A stretch of 64,000 bases of DNA from JADJNY01 sp046349615 (GTDB lineage: Bacteria > Planctomycetota > UBA1135 > GCA-002686595). Location: positions 1 to 64,000 of the forward strand of contig JAXMBZ010000004.1 of assembly GCA_046349615.1 (NCBI GenBank). The letters run 5' to 3'. Below the pieces are notes generated by a model. It was not told the origin of the DNA, made no database searches, and worked only from the letters and a program-made list of their open reading frames with translations. This document shows positions 50,826-58,977 of this stretch, one piece after another. Position 1 is the stretch's first letter. Each line of letters begins with the position of its first letter. The translations under genes and the position numbers were made by a program.

Positions 50826-51431
50826 TCACGGTCGCGGAGCGGCCGGGATCTGAACCTCGCACACGAGGTCGTCGAAGCTCGTCACCGACGCAGGCGGGAC
50901 GTGGTAGATCTCGCGGATCGGGCCGGCCTCGGCCCAACCCATGCGCTCGAGGTAGGCGTACACGCCCGGGTACGCGCGCGGGACCTCCGGGTACGGGCCG
51001 GCGACGTACGCGTACACGACGTGCGCGCGCGGTAGGACGTCGCACTCGACCCCGGAGCCCGCCGCCGGCGCGGCCTCGATCGGGATGCAGGCGCGCGAAC
51101 GCAGGTCGGCGACCGGGACGCGACCGGGATCGTCGTAGAACAGCGCGAACGGCGGCCCGCTCGCGCGCACGCCGGCGCGCTCGAGCGCGGCGTGGAGCTC
51201 AGGCAGCGCGCGGCCGGTCGCCGTGTAGGTGCCCTTGAGCTCGCGATAGGCGTAGAGCTGCTCCAGGCGCTCCTTGTAGTTCGCCTCGACGCGATCGAAC
51301 GGCGCACGGGCGAGCGGGAGATCGAACCGTGCCTCGGGCCGCGCCGGCGGGAGCGGCGAGCGGTGCGGGGTGTGGCAGGCCGCGAGGGTCGCGGCGACGA
51401 CGACGGCGGAGCCGAGTTGCGTGAAGCGCAT
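50826..51431 (-). CDS. Lipoprotein with GyrI-like domain
   Basis: Predicted 201-residue lipoprotein. The signal 'MRFTQLGSAVVVAATLAAC' ends in lipobox LAAC, so the protein is exported and lipid-anchored. The ~165-residue mature part, with 'LPELHAALERAGVRASGPPFA', 'DVLPRAHVVYAYVAGPY' and 'AYLERMGWAEAGPIREIYHV', matches the GyrI-like small-molecule-binding fold found in regulators and stand-alone proteins. An exported GyrI-like domain is unusual. Its ligand is unknown. Confidence 0.75.
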   Translation of the reverse strand: MRFTQLGSAVVVAATLAACHTPHRSPLPPARPEARFDLPLARAPFDRVEANYKERLEQLYAYRELKGTYTATGRALPELHAALERAGVRASGPPFALFYDDPGRVPVADLRSRACIPIEAAPAAGSGVECDVLPRAHVVYAYVAGPYPEVPRAYPGVYAYLERMGWAEAGPIREIYHVPPASVTSFDDLVCEVQIPAAPRP

Positions 51432-51516
51432 CGCGGGAGCTTGGCGTGGGCGCCCCGCGGATGCCAGGTTCCCGTCGCGACCGGGTTGGGCGGCCGACGG
51501 TGGCCGTGCCCGATGC

Positions 51517-51555
51517 TCCGAGGGGTTCACGACCGCGCGGCGGTCCGAGGGGTTC
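51517..51555. repeat. Two 12-bp direct repeats
   Basis: TCCGAGGGGTTC occurs at 51517-51528 and 51544-51555, 27 bases apart start to start. The second copy lies where a -35 box would be for the GATAAT at 51567-51572, so these could be activator sites. Confidence 0.6.
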
Positions 51556-51797
51556 CCAACATGTCTGATAATGTACGTTCTGTTGCTTCGAACGGGCCTC
51601 GCGCTGCGTCCCGGGCCTTCCCCGTCCGGCGCTCGTGCGGCGCGGCTTGGGACCCGGGTACCGGACGCGGCGCGCGGGCGCCCGCATGCGCCGGAGCCGC
51701 GGCCGTTCCACGGCCTCGTCTTCAGACCGATCCGTCCCGGCCGTCCGACCCGGTCGCCGCGACGCTCGTCGTCGTCAGGTCTTCGACCTTCGATCCC

Positions 51798-51827
51798 TTG
51801 GCGGCGCCGGTCCTGCTTCGCTACCGT
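51798..51827 (+). promoter_or_regulatory. Promoter of sdhCAB
   Basis: TTGGCG (51798-51803), an 18-base spacer and TACCGT (51822-51827) lie 56 bases before sdhC. Confidence 0.45.
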
Positions 51828-51883
51828 GCGCGACTCGCGCGACGAGCTCGGATCGCTCGTGCGCCTCCCCCCGAAAGGCAAGC

Positions 51884-52549
51884 ATGATCAAGCTGCTGTC
51901 GAGGCTGACCGGTTCGTCGCTCGGCAAGAAGTTCGTGATGGGGCTCTCCGGGCTCGCCCTGGTCGGGTTCCTCTTCGTCCACCTCGCGGGCAACTCCCTG
52001 CTCTACGCGGACAAGGACGGTCGCGCCTTCGACCACTACGAGCAGACGATGACGGCGAACCCCATCATCCCACTCGCCGAGGTCGCGCTCGCGGCGCTCT
52101 TCGCGGTCCACGTCGTCTTCGCCTTGCGCGTGACGGCCCAGAACCGCGCGGCCAAGGGCGACGCCTACCGCGGCGGAGCCAAGGGACGGGCCAAGACGCC
52201 GGGCTCGACGACGATGATCTACACGGGGCTCCTGATCCTCGGGTTCCTCGTGATCCACATCCTCGATTTCCGCATCGGCAAGCTCCTGCGGTCCGAGGGC
52301 TACAGCATGGCGGGGATGGTCGCGGAGAAGCTCGCGAACCCGATCTGGGCCGGGCTCTACGTGCTGGCTCTCCTGGCGCTCGCGTTGCACCTTTCGCACG
52401 GCGTGCGGAGTGCGTTCCAGTCGCTCGGTGTGAGCCACCCGAACCTGAATCCGTGGCTCGTCCGCCTCGGATGGGTCGTCACGCTCGTCCTGGGCCTCGG
52501 GTTCCTCTCGTTCCCCATCTACTTCCTCGCGCAGGGAGCCTCGCGATGA
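51884..52549 (+). CDS. sdhC: Succinate dehydrogenase cytochrome b558 subunit
   Basis: Predicted 221-residue, five-helix membrane anchor of the three-subunit (sdhCAB/frdCAB) type. It begins 'SLGKKFVMGLSGLALVGFLFVHLAGN' (in part), the b558 opening with the first heme-binding histidine. Further His occur in 'FAVHVVFALRV', 'LVIHILDFRIG' and 'LHLSHGVRSAFQSLG', enough to bind two hemes. It carries electrons between SdhB and quinone. Its stop overlaps sdhA by ATGA, and GAAAGGCAAG precedes the ATG. Confidence 0.93.
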   Translation: MIKLLSRLTGSSLGKKFVMGLSGLALVGFLFVHLAGNSLLYADKDGRAFDHYEQTMTANPIIPLAEVALAALFAVHVVFALRVTAQNRAAKGDAYRGGAKGRAKTPGSTTMIYTGLLILGFLVIHILDFRIGKLLRSEGYSMAGMVAEKLANPIWAGLYVLALLALALHLSHGVRSAFQSLGVSHPNLNPWLVRLGWVVTLVLGLGFLSFPIYFLAQGASR

Positions 52550-54471
52550 CCGCGAACACGAAGCTGGATCCCAAGGTCCCGTCCGGGCCGCTCGCGGAGC
52601 GCTGGACGAAGCACAAATTCGACCTGAAGCTCGTCAACCCGGCGAACCGACGCAAGTTCCACGTGCTCGTCGTGGGCTCGGGCCTCGCCGGGGCATCCGC
52701 GGCGGCTTCGCTCGCGGAGATGGGCTACCGCGTGACGTGCCTGTGCATCCAGGACTCTCCGCGACGCGCGCACTCCATCGCCGCGCAGGGCGGTATCAAC
52801 GCGGCGAAGAACTATCCGAACGACGGCGACAGCGTCTTCCGCCTGTTCTACGACACGATCAAGGGCGGCGACTTCCGCGCGCGCGAGTCGAACGTCCATC
52901 GCCTCGCCGAGATCTCGACCACGATCATCGACCAGTGCGTGGCGCAGGGAGTTCCCTTCGCACGCGAGTACGGCGGACTGCTCGCGAACCGCAGCTTCGG
53001 CGGCGCGCAGGTCTCCCGCACGTTCTACGCGCGCGGACAGACGGGGCAGCAGCTGCTGCTCGGCGCCTACAGCGCGCTCATGCGGCAGGTCGGCTTGAAG
53101 AAGCTCACGATGCTGCCGCGGCGCGAGATGCTGGAACTGGTCGTCGTCGACGGCGTCGCACGCGGCATCGTCGCGCGCAACCTCGTCACCGGCGACTACG
53201 AGCGGCACGCTGCCGACGCCGTGCTGCTCTGCACCGGCGGATACGGCAACGTGTTCTACCTCTCGACGAACGCCAAGGCCTGCAACGTGACGGCGACCTG
53301 GCGCGCGCACCGGCGCGGCGCGTACTTCGCGAATCCGTGCTTCACGCAGATCCATCCGACGTGCATCCCCGTCTCGGGGAGTCACCAGTCGAAGCTGACG
53401 CTGATGAGCGAGAGCTTGCGCAACGACGGTCGCGTGTGGGTGCCGAAGCAGACGGGCGACGCGCGTCCGCCCGGGGCGATCCCGGAGGACGAGCGCGACT
53501 ACTACCTCGAGCGAAAGTACCCGAGCTTCGGCAACCTCGTGCCGCGCGACGTCGCGTCTCGCAGCGCGAAGGAACAGTGCGACCAGGGACGCGGCGTCGG
53601 TCCGTCGAAGATGGCCGTCTACCTCGATTTCCGCGACGCGATCCAGCGCGATGGCGAGGACGTGATCCGCGCGAAGTACGGAAACCTGTTCGAGATGTAC
53701 GCGCGCATCACCGGCGAGAACCCCTACCAGGTCCCGATGCGCATGTACCCCGCCGTGCACTACACGATGGGCGGGTTGTGGGTCGACTACAACCTGGAGA
53801 GCACGATCCCCGGGCTCTTCGTCCTCGGCGAAGCCAACTTCTCCGACCACGGCGCGAACCGCCTCGGTGCGAGCGCGCTCATGCAGGGGCTCGCGGACGG
53901 CTACTTCGTGATCCCCGCGACGATCGCGTCCCACATCGCCGGGCGCAAACTCGCACCCATCCAGTCGGATCACCCGGCGTTCGCGGAGGCGGAGAACGAC
54001 GCGCGAGCGAGGATTCAGCGGCTCCTTTCGATTCGCGGCAAGCGCACGGCGGACAGCATCCACCGTGAGCTCGGCCTGACGATGTGGAACCAGTGCGGCA
54101 TGGCGCGCAACGCCGCGGGCCTGCGCGCGGCGCTGCAGAAGATCCGCGACCTGCGCTCCGAGTTCTGGGAGAACCTCTTCGTCCCGGGCGAGCCGAACGC
54201 GCTCAATCCGACGCTCGAGCACGCGGGACGCGTCGCCGATTTCCTCGAGTTCGCGGAGCTGCTCGCGACGGATGCGTTGACGCGCGAGGAATCGTGCGGG
54301 GGTCACTTCCGCGAGGAACACCAGACACCCGACGGCGAAGCGCAGCGCGACGACGCGAACTTCTGTCATGCGTCGGCCTGGGAATACCAAGGTGAAGGAC
54401 GGCCGGAGACGCTGCACAAGGAGCCGCTGACCTTCGAAGTCGTGAAGCCGAGCACGCGGAGCTACAAATGA
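52546..54471 (+). CDS. sdhA: Succinate dehydrogenase/fumarate reductase flavoprotein subunit
   Basis: Predicted 641-residue FAD subunit oxidising succinate to fumarate in the TCA cycle. The FAD motif 'VVGSGLAGASAAASLAEMG' is at about 42-60, and H76 in 'RRAHSIAAQGGI' is the covalent FAD attachment residue. 'NPCFTQIHPTC' and 'MYPAVHYTMGGLWVDY' belong to the active site, followed by 'FSDHGANRLGASALMQ'. The sequence is of the class paired with b558-type SdhC (Bacillus/epsilon/Bacteroidetes-like), not the E. coli SdhABCD type. It is coupled to both neighbours by ATGA overlaps. Confidence 0.96.
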   Translation: MTANTKLDPKVPSGPLAERWTKHKFDLKLVNPANRRKFHVLVVGSGLAGASAAASLAEMGYRVTCLCIQDSPRRAHSIAAQGGINAAKNYPNDGDSVFRLFYDTIKGGDFRARESNVHRLAEISTTIIDQCVAQGVPFAREYGGLLANRSFGGAQVSRTFYARGQTGQQLLLGAYSALMRQVGLKKLTMLPRREMLELVVVDGVARGIVARNLVTGDYERHAADAVLLCTGGYGNVFYLSTNAKACNVTATWRAHRRGAYFANPCFTQIHPTCIPVSGSHQSKLTLMSESLRNDGRVWVPKQTGDARPPGAIPEDERDYYLERKYPSFGNLVPRDVASRSAKEQCDQGRGVGPSKMAVYLDFRDAIQRDGEDVIRAKYGNLFEMYARITGENPYQVPMRMYPAVHYTMGGLWVDYNLESTIPGLFVLGEANFSDHGANRLGASALMQGLADGYFVIPATIASHIAGRKLAPIQSDHPAFAEAENDARARIQRLLSIRGKRTADSIHRELGLTMWNQCGMARNAAGLRAALQKIRDLRSEFWENLFVPGEPNALNPTLEHAGRVADFLEFAELLATDALTREESCGGHFREEHQTPDGEAQRDDANFCHASAWEYQGEGRPETLHKEPLTFEVVKPSTRSYK

Positions 54472-55271
54472 GCACGTCCCCCACTTCCTCACGCATGCAC
54501 GTGACGCTCGAGGTGTGGCGTCAGAAATCCACCACCGAGGCGGGGCGCTTCGTCGTGTACGAGCTCGACGACGTTTCGCCGGACATGTCGTTCCTCGAGA
54601 TGCTCGACGTGCTCAACGAACGCCTCGTCGCGAAGGGCGAGGAACCCGTCGCGTTCGACCACGACTGCCGTGAAGGGATCTGCGGCGCGTGCAGCCTCGT
54701 GATCGACGGGCAACCCCACGGCCCCGAGCGCGAGACGACGACCTGCCAACTCCACATGCGCCGTTACCACGACGGCGCACGGATCGTGGTCGAGCCCTTC
54801 CGCGCGCGCGCGTTCCCGGTGGTGAAGGACCTCGTCGTCGATCGAAGCGCGTTCGACCGAGTGATCGCGGCCGGCGGATTCGTGTCGGTGAACACCGGCT
54901 CCGCGCCGAACGCGAACGCGATCCTCGTGCCGAAGGACGCCGCCGACAAGGCGATGGACGCGGCTGCGTGCATCGGTTGCGGCGCCTGCGTCGCGGCGTG
55001 TCCGAACGGCGCGGCGATGCTCTTCGTCTCGGCGAAGGTCTCGCATCTCGCACTCCTGCCCCAGGGTGGACCGGAGCGGGACCGGCGCGTGCTCGCCATG
55101 GTCGAGCAAATGGACGCCGAGGGCTTCGGGCACTGCACGAATCACTTCGAGTGCGGCGCCGCCTGCCCGAAGGGCATCACGGTCGACAACATCGCCCGCT
55201 TGAACCGCGAGTTCCTGCGCGCGTCGCTCTGCACGCCGACCGTCACGCGGACGGCGGGTTCCGACGACTGA
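54468..55271 (+). CDS. sdhB: Succinate dehydrogenase iron-sulfur subunit
   Basis: Predicted 267-residue subunit carrying three clusters. The 2Fe-2S ligands are C67, C72, C75 and C93 ('DCREGICGACS', 'TTCQLH'). The 4Fe-4S and 3Fe-4S ligands come from 'CIGCGACVAACPNG' (168-178) and 'CTNHFECGAACPKG' (223-233). It passes electrons from SdhA to SdhC. Its last 29 bases overlap, in antisense, the 3' end of the convergent histidine kinase gene. Confidence 0.96.
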   Translation: MSTSPTSSRMHVTLEVWRQKSTTEAGRFVVYELDDVSPDMSFLEMLDVLNERLVAKGEEPVAFDHDCREGICGACSLVIDGQPHGPERETTTCQLHMRRYHDGARIVVEPFRARAFPVVKDLVVDRSAFDRVIAAGGFVSVNTGSAPNANAILVPKDAADKAMDAAACIGCGACVAACPNGAAMLFVSAKVSHLALLPQGGPERDRRVLAMVEQMDAEGFGHCTNHFECGAACPKGITVDNIARLNREFLRASLCTPTVTRTAGSDD

Positions 55272-56460
55272 CCGTCCGAGGTTCGTCGCAGAGGCCGAGG
55301 GTCTCGACGACCCGCCCGCCGGCCGCGAGCGCGCATGCGGCGCGCACGAGTTGCTCGTCGCGCGTTCCGCGCGCGACGAGCCACCGCGCGACTCGGCGTG
55401 CCGCACCGCTCCACGGCGCCCGCAGCAGCGCCTTCGACTGCTCGGCCGCGAGCACGTGAAAACCCCGCGCTTCGAACGCGGCGGCGGCCCGAAGTCGGGC
55501 GAAGGGCGCATCGGCCACGAGCGCCAGCCACGGACCGCGCGGTTCGGACCATTCCACGCGGACGCAGGTTCCGCTCCCGGGACCGCCTTCGACGGAGAGC
55601 CTCGCCCCGAGTCGAGCCGCGCAGGCGGCCACGCTTCGCGTGCCGAGACCGGTCCCCCCGCGGCTCGCGACGCCGCCCGTGAAGAGCTCGGCTCGGGCCC
55701 AACTCGAGAGCCCGCGCCCTTCGTCGCGCACGCAGACTTCGCGGCGCCCCGGTCCCGGCTCACGAGCTTCGACCTCGATCGCAGCTTCGTTCGGGGACGC
55801 CTCGAGCGCATTGACGACGAGATTGCGAACGATTCGAGCCAGCTCGGCGCGCGGCAGCGACGTCGAGAGTTCGGCGTCCACCCGCAGCTTCAACCGGACC
55901 TGAGTGGTCCCGCGCCGGGCGCTCGCGGCGCGGCGAAGCTCGTTCGCGAGGAACTCGCCGAGCGCCGTCGAACCTGCGATCGGCTGCGTGCGCTCGTCCC
56001 CGTCGAGCGCGTCACCGCAGGCCGAGAGCGCCTCCAGGAAGGAGCGCTTCGCTTCGGACTCGAGGCCCTCGGCGAGCAGGCGCGCCTGAGTTACGCCGTG
56101 TGCGACGTCGTGCAGTCGCTCGCGTGCGTCGTCGGCAGGCCCGCGCGGCAACCGGACCGAGGCGACGAGTTCTTCCTGGTGCAGGCGGACCTCGCTCGCG
56201 GTCCATCCAGTCCGCGGTGCCAGCTCGACGTCGATGCGAAACCCCTCGGCCTCGAGCCGGATGCTCCGACGTCCGGGGGGCCAGACGCCGGCGTCCTCCG
56301 CGAGCACCCGCTCGCGGCTCCGCCGCTCGAGTTCGATCCGTCCCCGCCGCCAACAGCGCACACCGCCGTCGACGCCCGAACTCACCACGCGCTCGACCCG
56401 CGGATCGAGGGAGATTCGCCGCGCCAGCACGAAGCGGGAGTCGAAGCGCGAAGTCGGCAC
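55243..56460 (-). CDS. Histidine kinase
   Basis: Predicted 405-residue soluble kinase without membrane segments. A variable N-terminal region (about 1-105) is followed by a DHp-like helix 'RERLHDVAHGVTQARLLAE'. The HATPase domain has N-box 'RIVRNLVVNALEASPN', G1 'VRDEGRGL', and G2 'GGTGLGTRSVA'. The C-terminal ~100 residues ('WLALVADAPFARLRAAAAFE') look like a degenerate receiver-like or unknown domain. No response regulator is adjacent, so it is an orphan kinase. It ends inside the 3' end of sdhB on the other strand. Confidence 0.82.
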   Translation of the reverse strand: MPTSRFDSRFVLARRISLDPRVERVVSSGVDGGVRCWRRGRIELERRSRERVLAEDAGVWPPGRRSIRLEAEGFRIDVELAPRTGWTASEVRLHQEELVASVRLPRGPADDARERLHDVAHGVTQARLLAEGLESEAKRSFLEALSACGDALDGDERTQPIAGSTALGEFLANELRRAASARRGTTQVRLKLRVDAELSTSLPRAELARIVRNLVVNALEASPNEAAIEVEAREPGPGRREVCVRDEGRGLSSWARAELFTGGVASRGGTGLGTRSVAACAARLGARLSVEGGPGSGTCVRVEWSEPRGPWLALVADAPFARLRAAAAFEARGFHVLAAEQSKALLRAPWSGAARRVARWLVARGTRDEQLVRAACALAAGGRVVETLGLCDEPRTVSRRNPPSA

Positions 56461-56718
56461 CCCGGCAGTCTGCCCGGCCGCGGACGCAGACGAAAGGCAC
56501 TGTCGGGGCGACCACGCCGCGTTACGTTCGCGGAACGTATCGGGCCGACTTGTCGCGCGGCGCCGATCGGAGCGCAGAAATCCAAGGATCTCGCCCCCCT
56601 TTCCTGAAGCCGGAGCAGGGATGGCTCACTAGCATGGGGCGCACGAGTCCCGGCATGGGCATTGCCAAGCGGCCGGCCTCGTGCGATCCAGGCTCGTCCA
56701 CGCAGAACCCACTCCATC

Positions 56719-58830
56719 ATGAAGCGATCTCTGCTGATCTCGACGCTCGCCCTGCTCGGCGCGCTCTGCCTTCAAAACACCACGGCCGCCCACGGCGGCA
56801 CGTACCGCGGTCCGGGCGACACCGTTCCGCCCGGCGGCGGCGGCGGCGGCGGCGGCGGTGCAGGCCCCTCGACCCCCAGTCCGAGCGGCCCCTCCACGGG
56901 CGGCCCTTCGGGGCCCTCGACGCCTTCTCCCGCGGGCCCGGCGGGCGTCCCGACGGGCGGTGGCGGCGGTCGTCCTGCGGGCCCTTCCACGGGGCCTGCC
57001 GGCGGCTCCGGCCCGGACCTGACCCTCTGGGAGTTCTGGTGGGGCTTCAACAAGGACCCCTACCTCAACCTGAAGGCCGCGATCTACAACGACGTCGTCT
57101 CGGATGCGGAGTCCGAGTTCGGAATCGGCAGCGGCACGAAGAACCAGAAGAAGAACAGCCTGCGACCGTCCGAAGGCGTGATCCGAGACAAGATCGTCCC
57201 GGCGCTCAAGGAAGCGCTCGCGAAGGAGCGTGCCAACGACATCGTCACGGGCTCGATGATCGCGCTCGCGAAGATCGGCGACGTCAAGAACGAGGAGGGG
57301 GTCAGCGAGCTCGAAGGAATGATCGCGAAGTTCCTCGCGGACTCGCAGCAGGAGATCGCCGAGACTGCGGCGGTCGCGCTCGGGATCCTCGCCAACGACG
57401 GCTCCGTCAAGACGCTCGAGAACCTCGTGCGGGACAACGACGACGGCCGCAAGTTGGTCAAGTCGAACGAGGTTCCCCCCCGCACGCGCGCCTTCGCGGC
57501 CTACGGCCTCGGTCTGATCGGTGCGCGCACGAACAACAACCAGGTTCGGCAGGACATCGCGAGCATCCTGATCGAGATGCTCAAGAAGCCCGACACCTCG
57601 ACGCGTGAGGTCAAGGTCGCATGCTTGATCGCACTCGGCCTCACGCCGATCGCGATCGAAACCGGCGAAGGGGGCGACAAGAACGCGACCGCGTCGCGCC
57701 AGGCCGAGATCAAGTGGCTGCTCGACTTCATGAAGGACGAGAACAACCACTACATGGTCCGCGCGCACGCGCCGACGGCGATGGCCCGGCTCCTGAACGG
57801 CGACTCGATCAAGCCGAAGGACGCGAAACAGATCCCGCCGGAGCTTCGCGACGAGGTGGTTCGCGCCCTGCTCGACACGCTCGCGGAGCACTCGAAGGAG
57901 AAGGACGAAGTCCAGCAGAGCTCGATCCTCGCCCTCGGCATGCTCGGGGAGACGGACAAGGACAAGCTCGACTCCGAGGTGCGTGATCGCCTCATGAAGC
58001 TCGCCGACAAGGGCGAGTTGCAGGCGAAGAACTTCTGCTGCATCGCCCTCGCTCAGATCGGCGGTCGTCAGGGCGCCGGCGAAGACAACGACAAGGGGGT
58101 CAAGGACATCCGCAACTTCCTCGGCGAGAAGATGACGAAGGGCTCGACCCACATCCGTCCCTGGGCGGGTCTCTCCGTCGGCGTGATGGAACGCGCGATC
58201 GCAGACAACCCGAGCGGAGGCCAGACGCCGTCGGCCTCGCAGAAGGAAGCGCTGCGCGCCGCGCTGAAGGACGCGAAGTCTCCGGACGAGCAGGGCGCGT
58301 TCTCCATCGGCTGCGGTATCGCTCGCGACACCGAAGCGAAGCCCGCACTGATCGAGAAGCTGAAGCAGGCTTCCGGCGACCAGACGCGCGGCTACGTCGC
58401 AGTGAGCCTCGGGCTCATCGGCGACCGCGAGGCGATCAAGCCCATCCAGGACATCGTCAAGGACTCGAAGTACAAGCCCGACCTGCTCAAGCAGGCGGCG
58501 ATCGGTCTTGGTCTCCTCGGCGACAAGGAACTCGTGCAGGACATGTGCACGATGCTCGCCGAGGCGAAGGGCTTGTCCGCTCAGGCGGCGATCGCCAGCG
58601 CGCTCGGCTTCATCGGCGACTCCCGCTCGATCGAGCCCCTGATCGGGATGCTCCAGAACAAGCAGGGCATGACCGACTCCGCGCGCGGCTTCGCCGCGGT
58701 GGCGCTCGGCATCGTGGCCGACAAGGAGCCTCTCCCGTGGAACTCGAAGATCTCCGTCAACCTGAACTACCGGGCGAACACGACCACGCTCACCGGTGAA
58801 AACGGCACGGGCATCCTCGACATCCTCTGA
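56719..58830 (+). CDS. Secreted HEAT-repeat protein (AHGGTY paralogue 1)
   Basis: Predicted 703-residue exported protein. The signal peptide 'LLISTLALLGALCLQNTTAA' is followed by the motif 'HGGTYRGPGDTVPP'. A ~75-residue Gly/Pro/Ser-rich low-complexity linker follows (about residues 37-98), then 'LWEFWWGFNKDPYLNL'. The rest is a solenoid of HEAT-like repeats such as 'ETAAVALGILANDGSVKTLE' and 'GYVAVSLGLIGDREAIKPIQ'. It ends 'GENGTGILDIL'. No catalytic motif is seen; HEAT solenoids bind proteins, so an envelope scaffold is likely. A TAGCAT box lies at 56630-56635. An intrinsic terminator follows at 58857-58887, and a paralogue lies downstream. Confidence 0.85.
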   Translation: MKRSLLISTLALLGALCLQNTTAAHGGTYRGPGDTVPPGGGGGGGGGAGPSTPSPSGPSTGGPSGPSTPSPAGPAGVPTGGGGGRPAGPSTGPAGGSGPDLTLWEFWWGFNKDPYLNLKAAIYNDVVSDAESEFGIGSGTKNQKKNSLRPSEGVIRDKIVPALKEALAKERANDIVTGSMIALAKIGDVKNEEGVSELEGMIAKFLADSQQEIAETAAVALGILANDGSVKTLENLVRDNDDGRKLVKSNEVPPRTRAFAAYGLGLIGARTNNNQVRQDIASILIEMLKKPDTSTREVKVACLIALGLTPIAIETGEGGDKNATASRQAEIKWLLDFMKDENNHYMVRAHAPTAMARLLNGDSIKPKDAKQIPPELRDEVVRALLDTLAEHSKEKDEVQQSSILALGMLGETDKDKLDSEVRDRLMKLADKGELQAKNFCCIALAQIGGRQGAGEDNDKGVKDIRNFLGEKMTKGSTHIRPWAGLSVGVMERAIADNPSGGQTPSASQKEALRAALKDAKSPDEQGAFSIGCGIARDTEAKPALIEKLKQASGDQTRGYVAVSLGLIGDREAIKPIQDIVKDSKYKPDLLKQAAIGLGLLGDKELVQDMCTMLAEAKGLSAQAAIASALGFIGDSRSIEPLIGMLQNKQGMTDSARGFAAVALGIVADKEPLPWNSKISVNLNYRANTTTLTGENGTGILDIL

Positions 58831-58856
58831 TCGCTCCGACGAGCGAAGTGCACCCG

Positions 58857-58887
58857 GCCGCCCGCCTCGCGCGGGCGGCTTCGTTTT
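58857..58887 (+). terminator. Intrinsic terminator after first HEAT-repeat gene
   Basis: GCCGCCCGC (58857-58865) and GCGGGCGGC (58871-58879) form a perfect 9-bp stem with a 5-base loop, followed by TTCGTTTTC. The second paralogue therefore probably has its own promoter. Confidence 0.75.
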
Positions 58888-58977
58888 CGCGCGCGTCGTG
58901 CCGGGTGACAGGTGGGTGGCCGCGTGGTATGACGAGCGACGTCCTGGCAGGACGGTTCTCGCGTTCGGAGGCAGGTC

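Larger units (their letters stand above)
51432..51883. other. 452-base intergenic region between divergent lipoprotein and sdhC genes
   Basis: Contains a pair of 12-bp direct repeats (51517-51555), a short AT-richer island with GATAAT at 51567-51572, and a promoter for sdhCAB at 51798-51827. No coding region was recognised in either direction. Confidence 0.5.

Noticed and set aside
56850..57010. Gly/Pro/Ser runs as a DNA repeat or CRISPR-like array
   Set aside because: The repetition is protein low complexity in a linker, without regular spacing or conserved repeat units. No CRISPR array was seen anywhere in the window.
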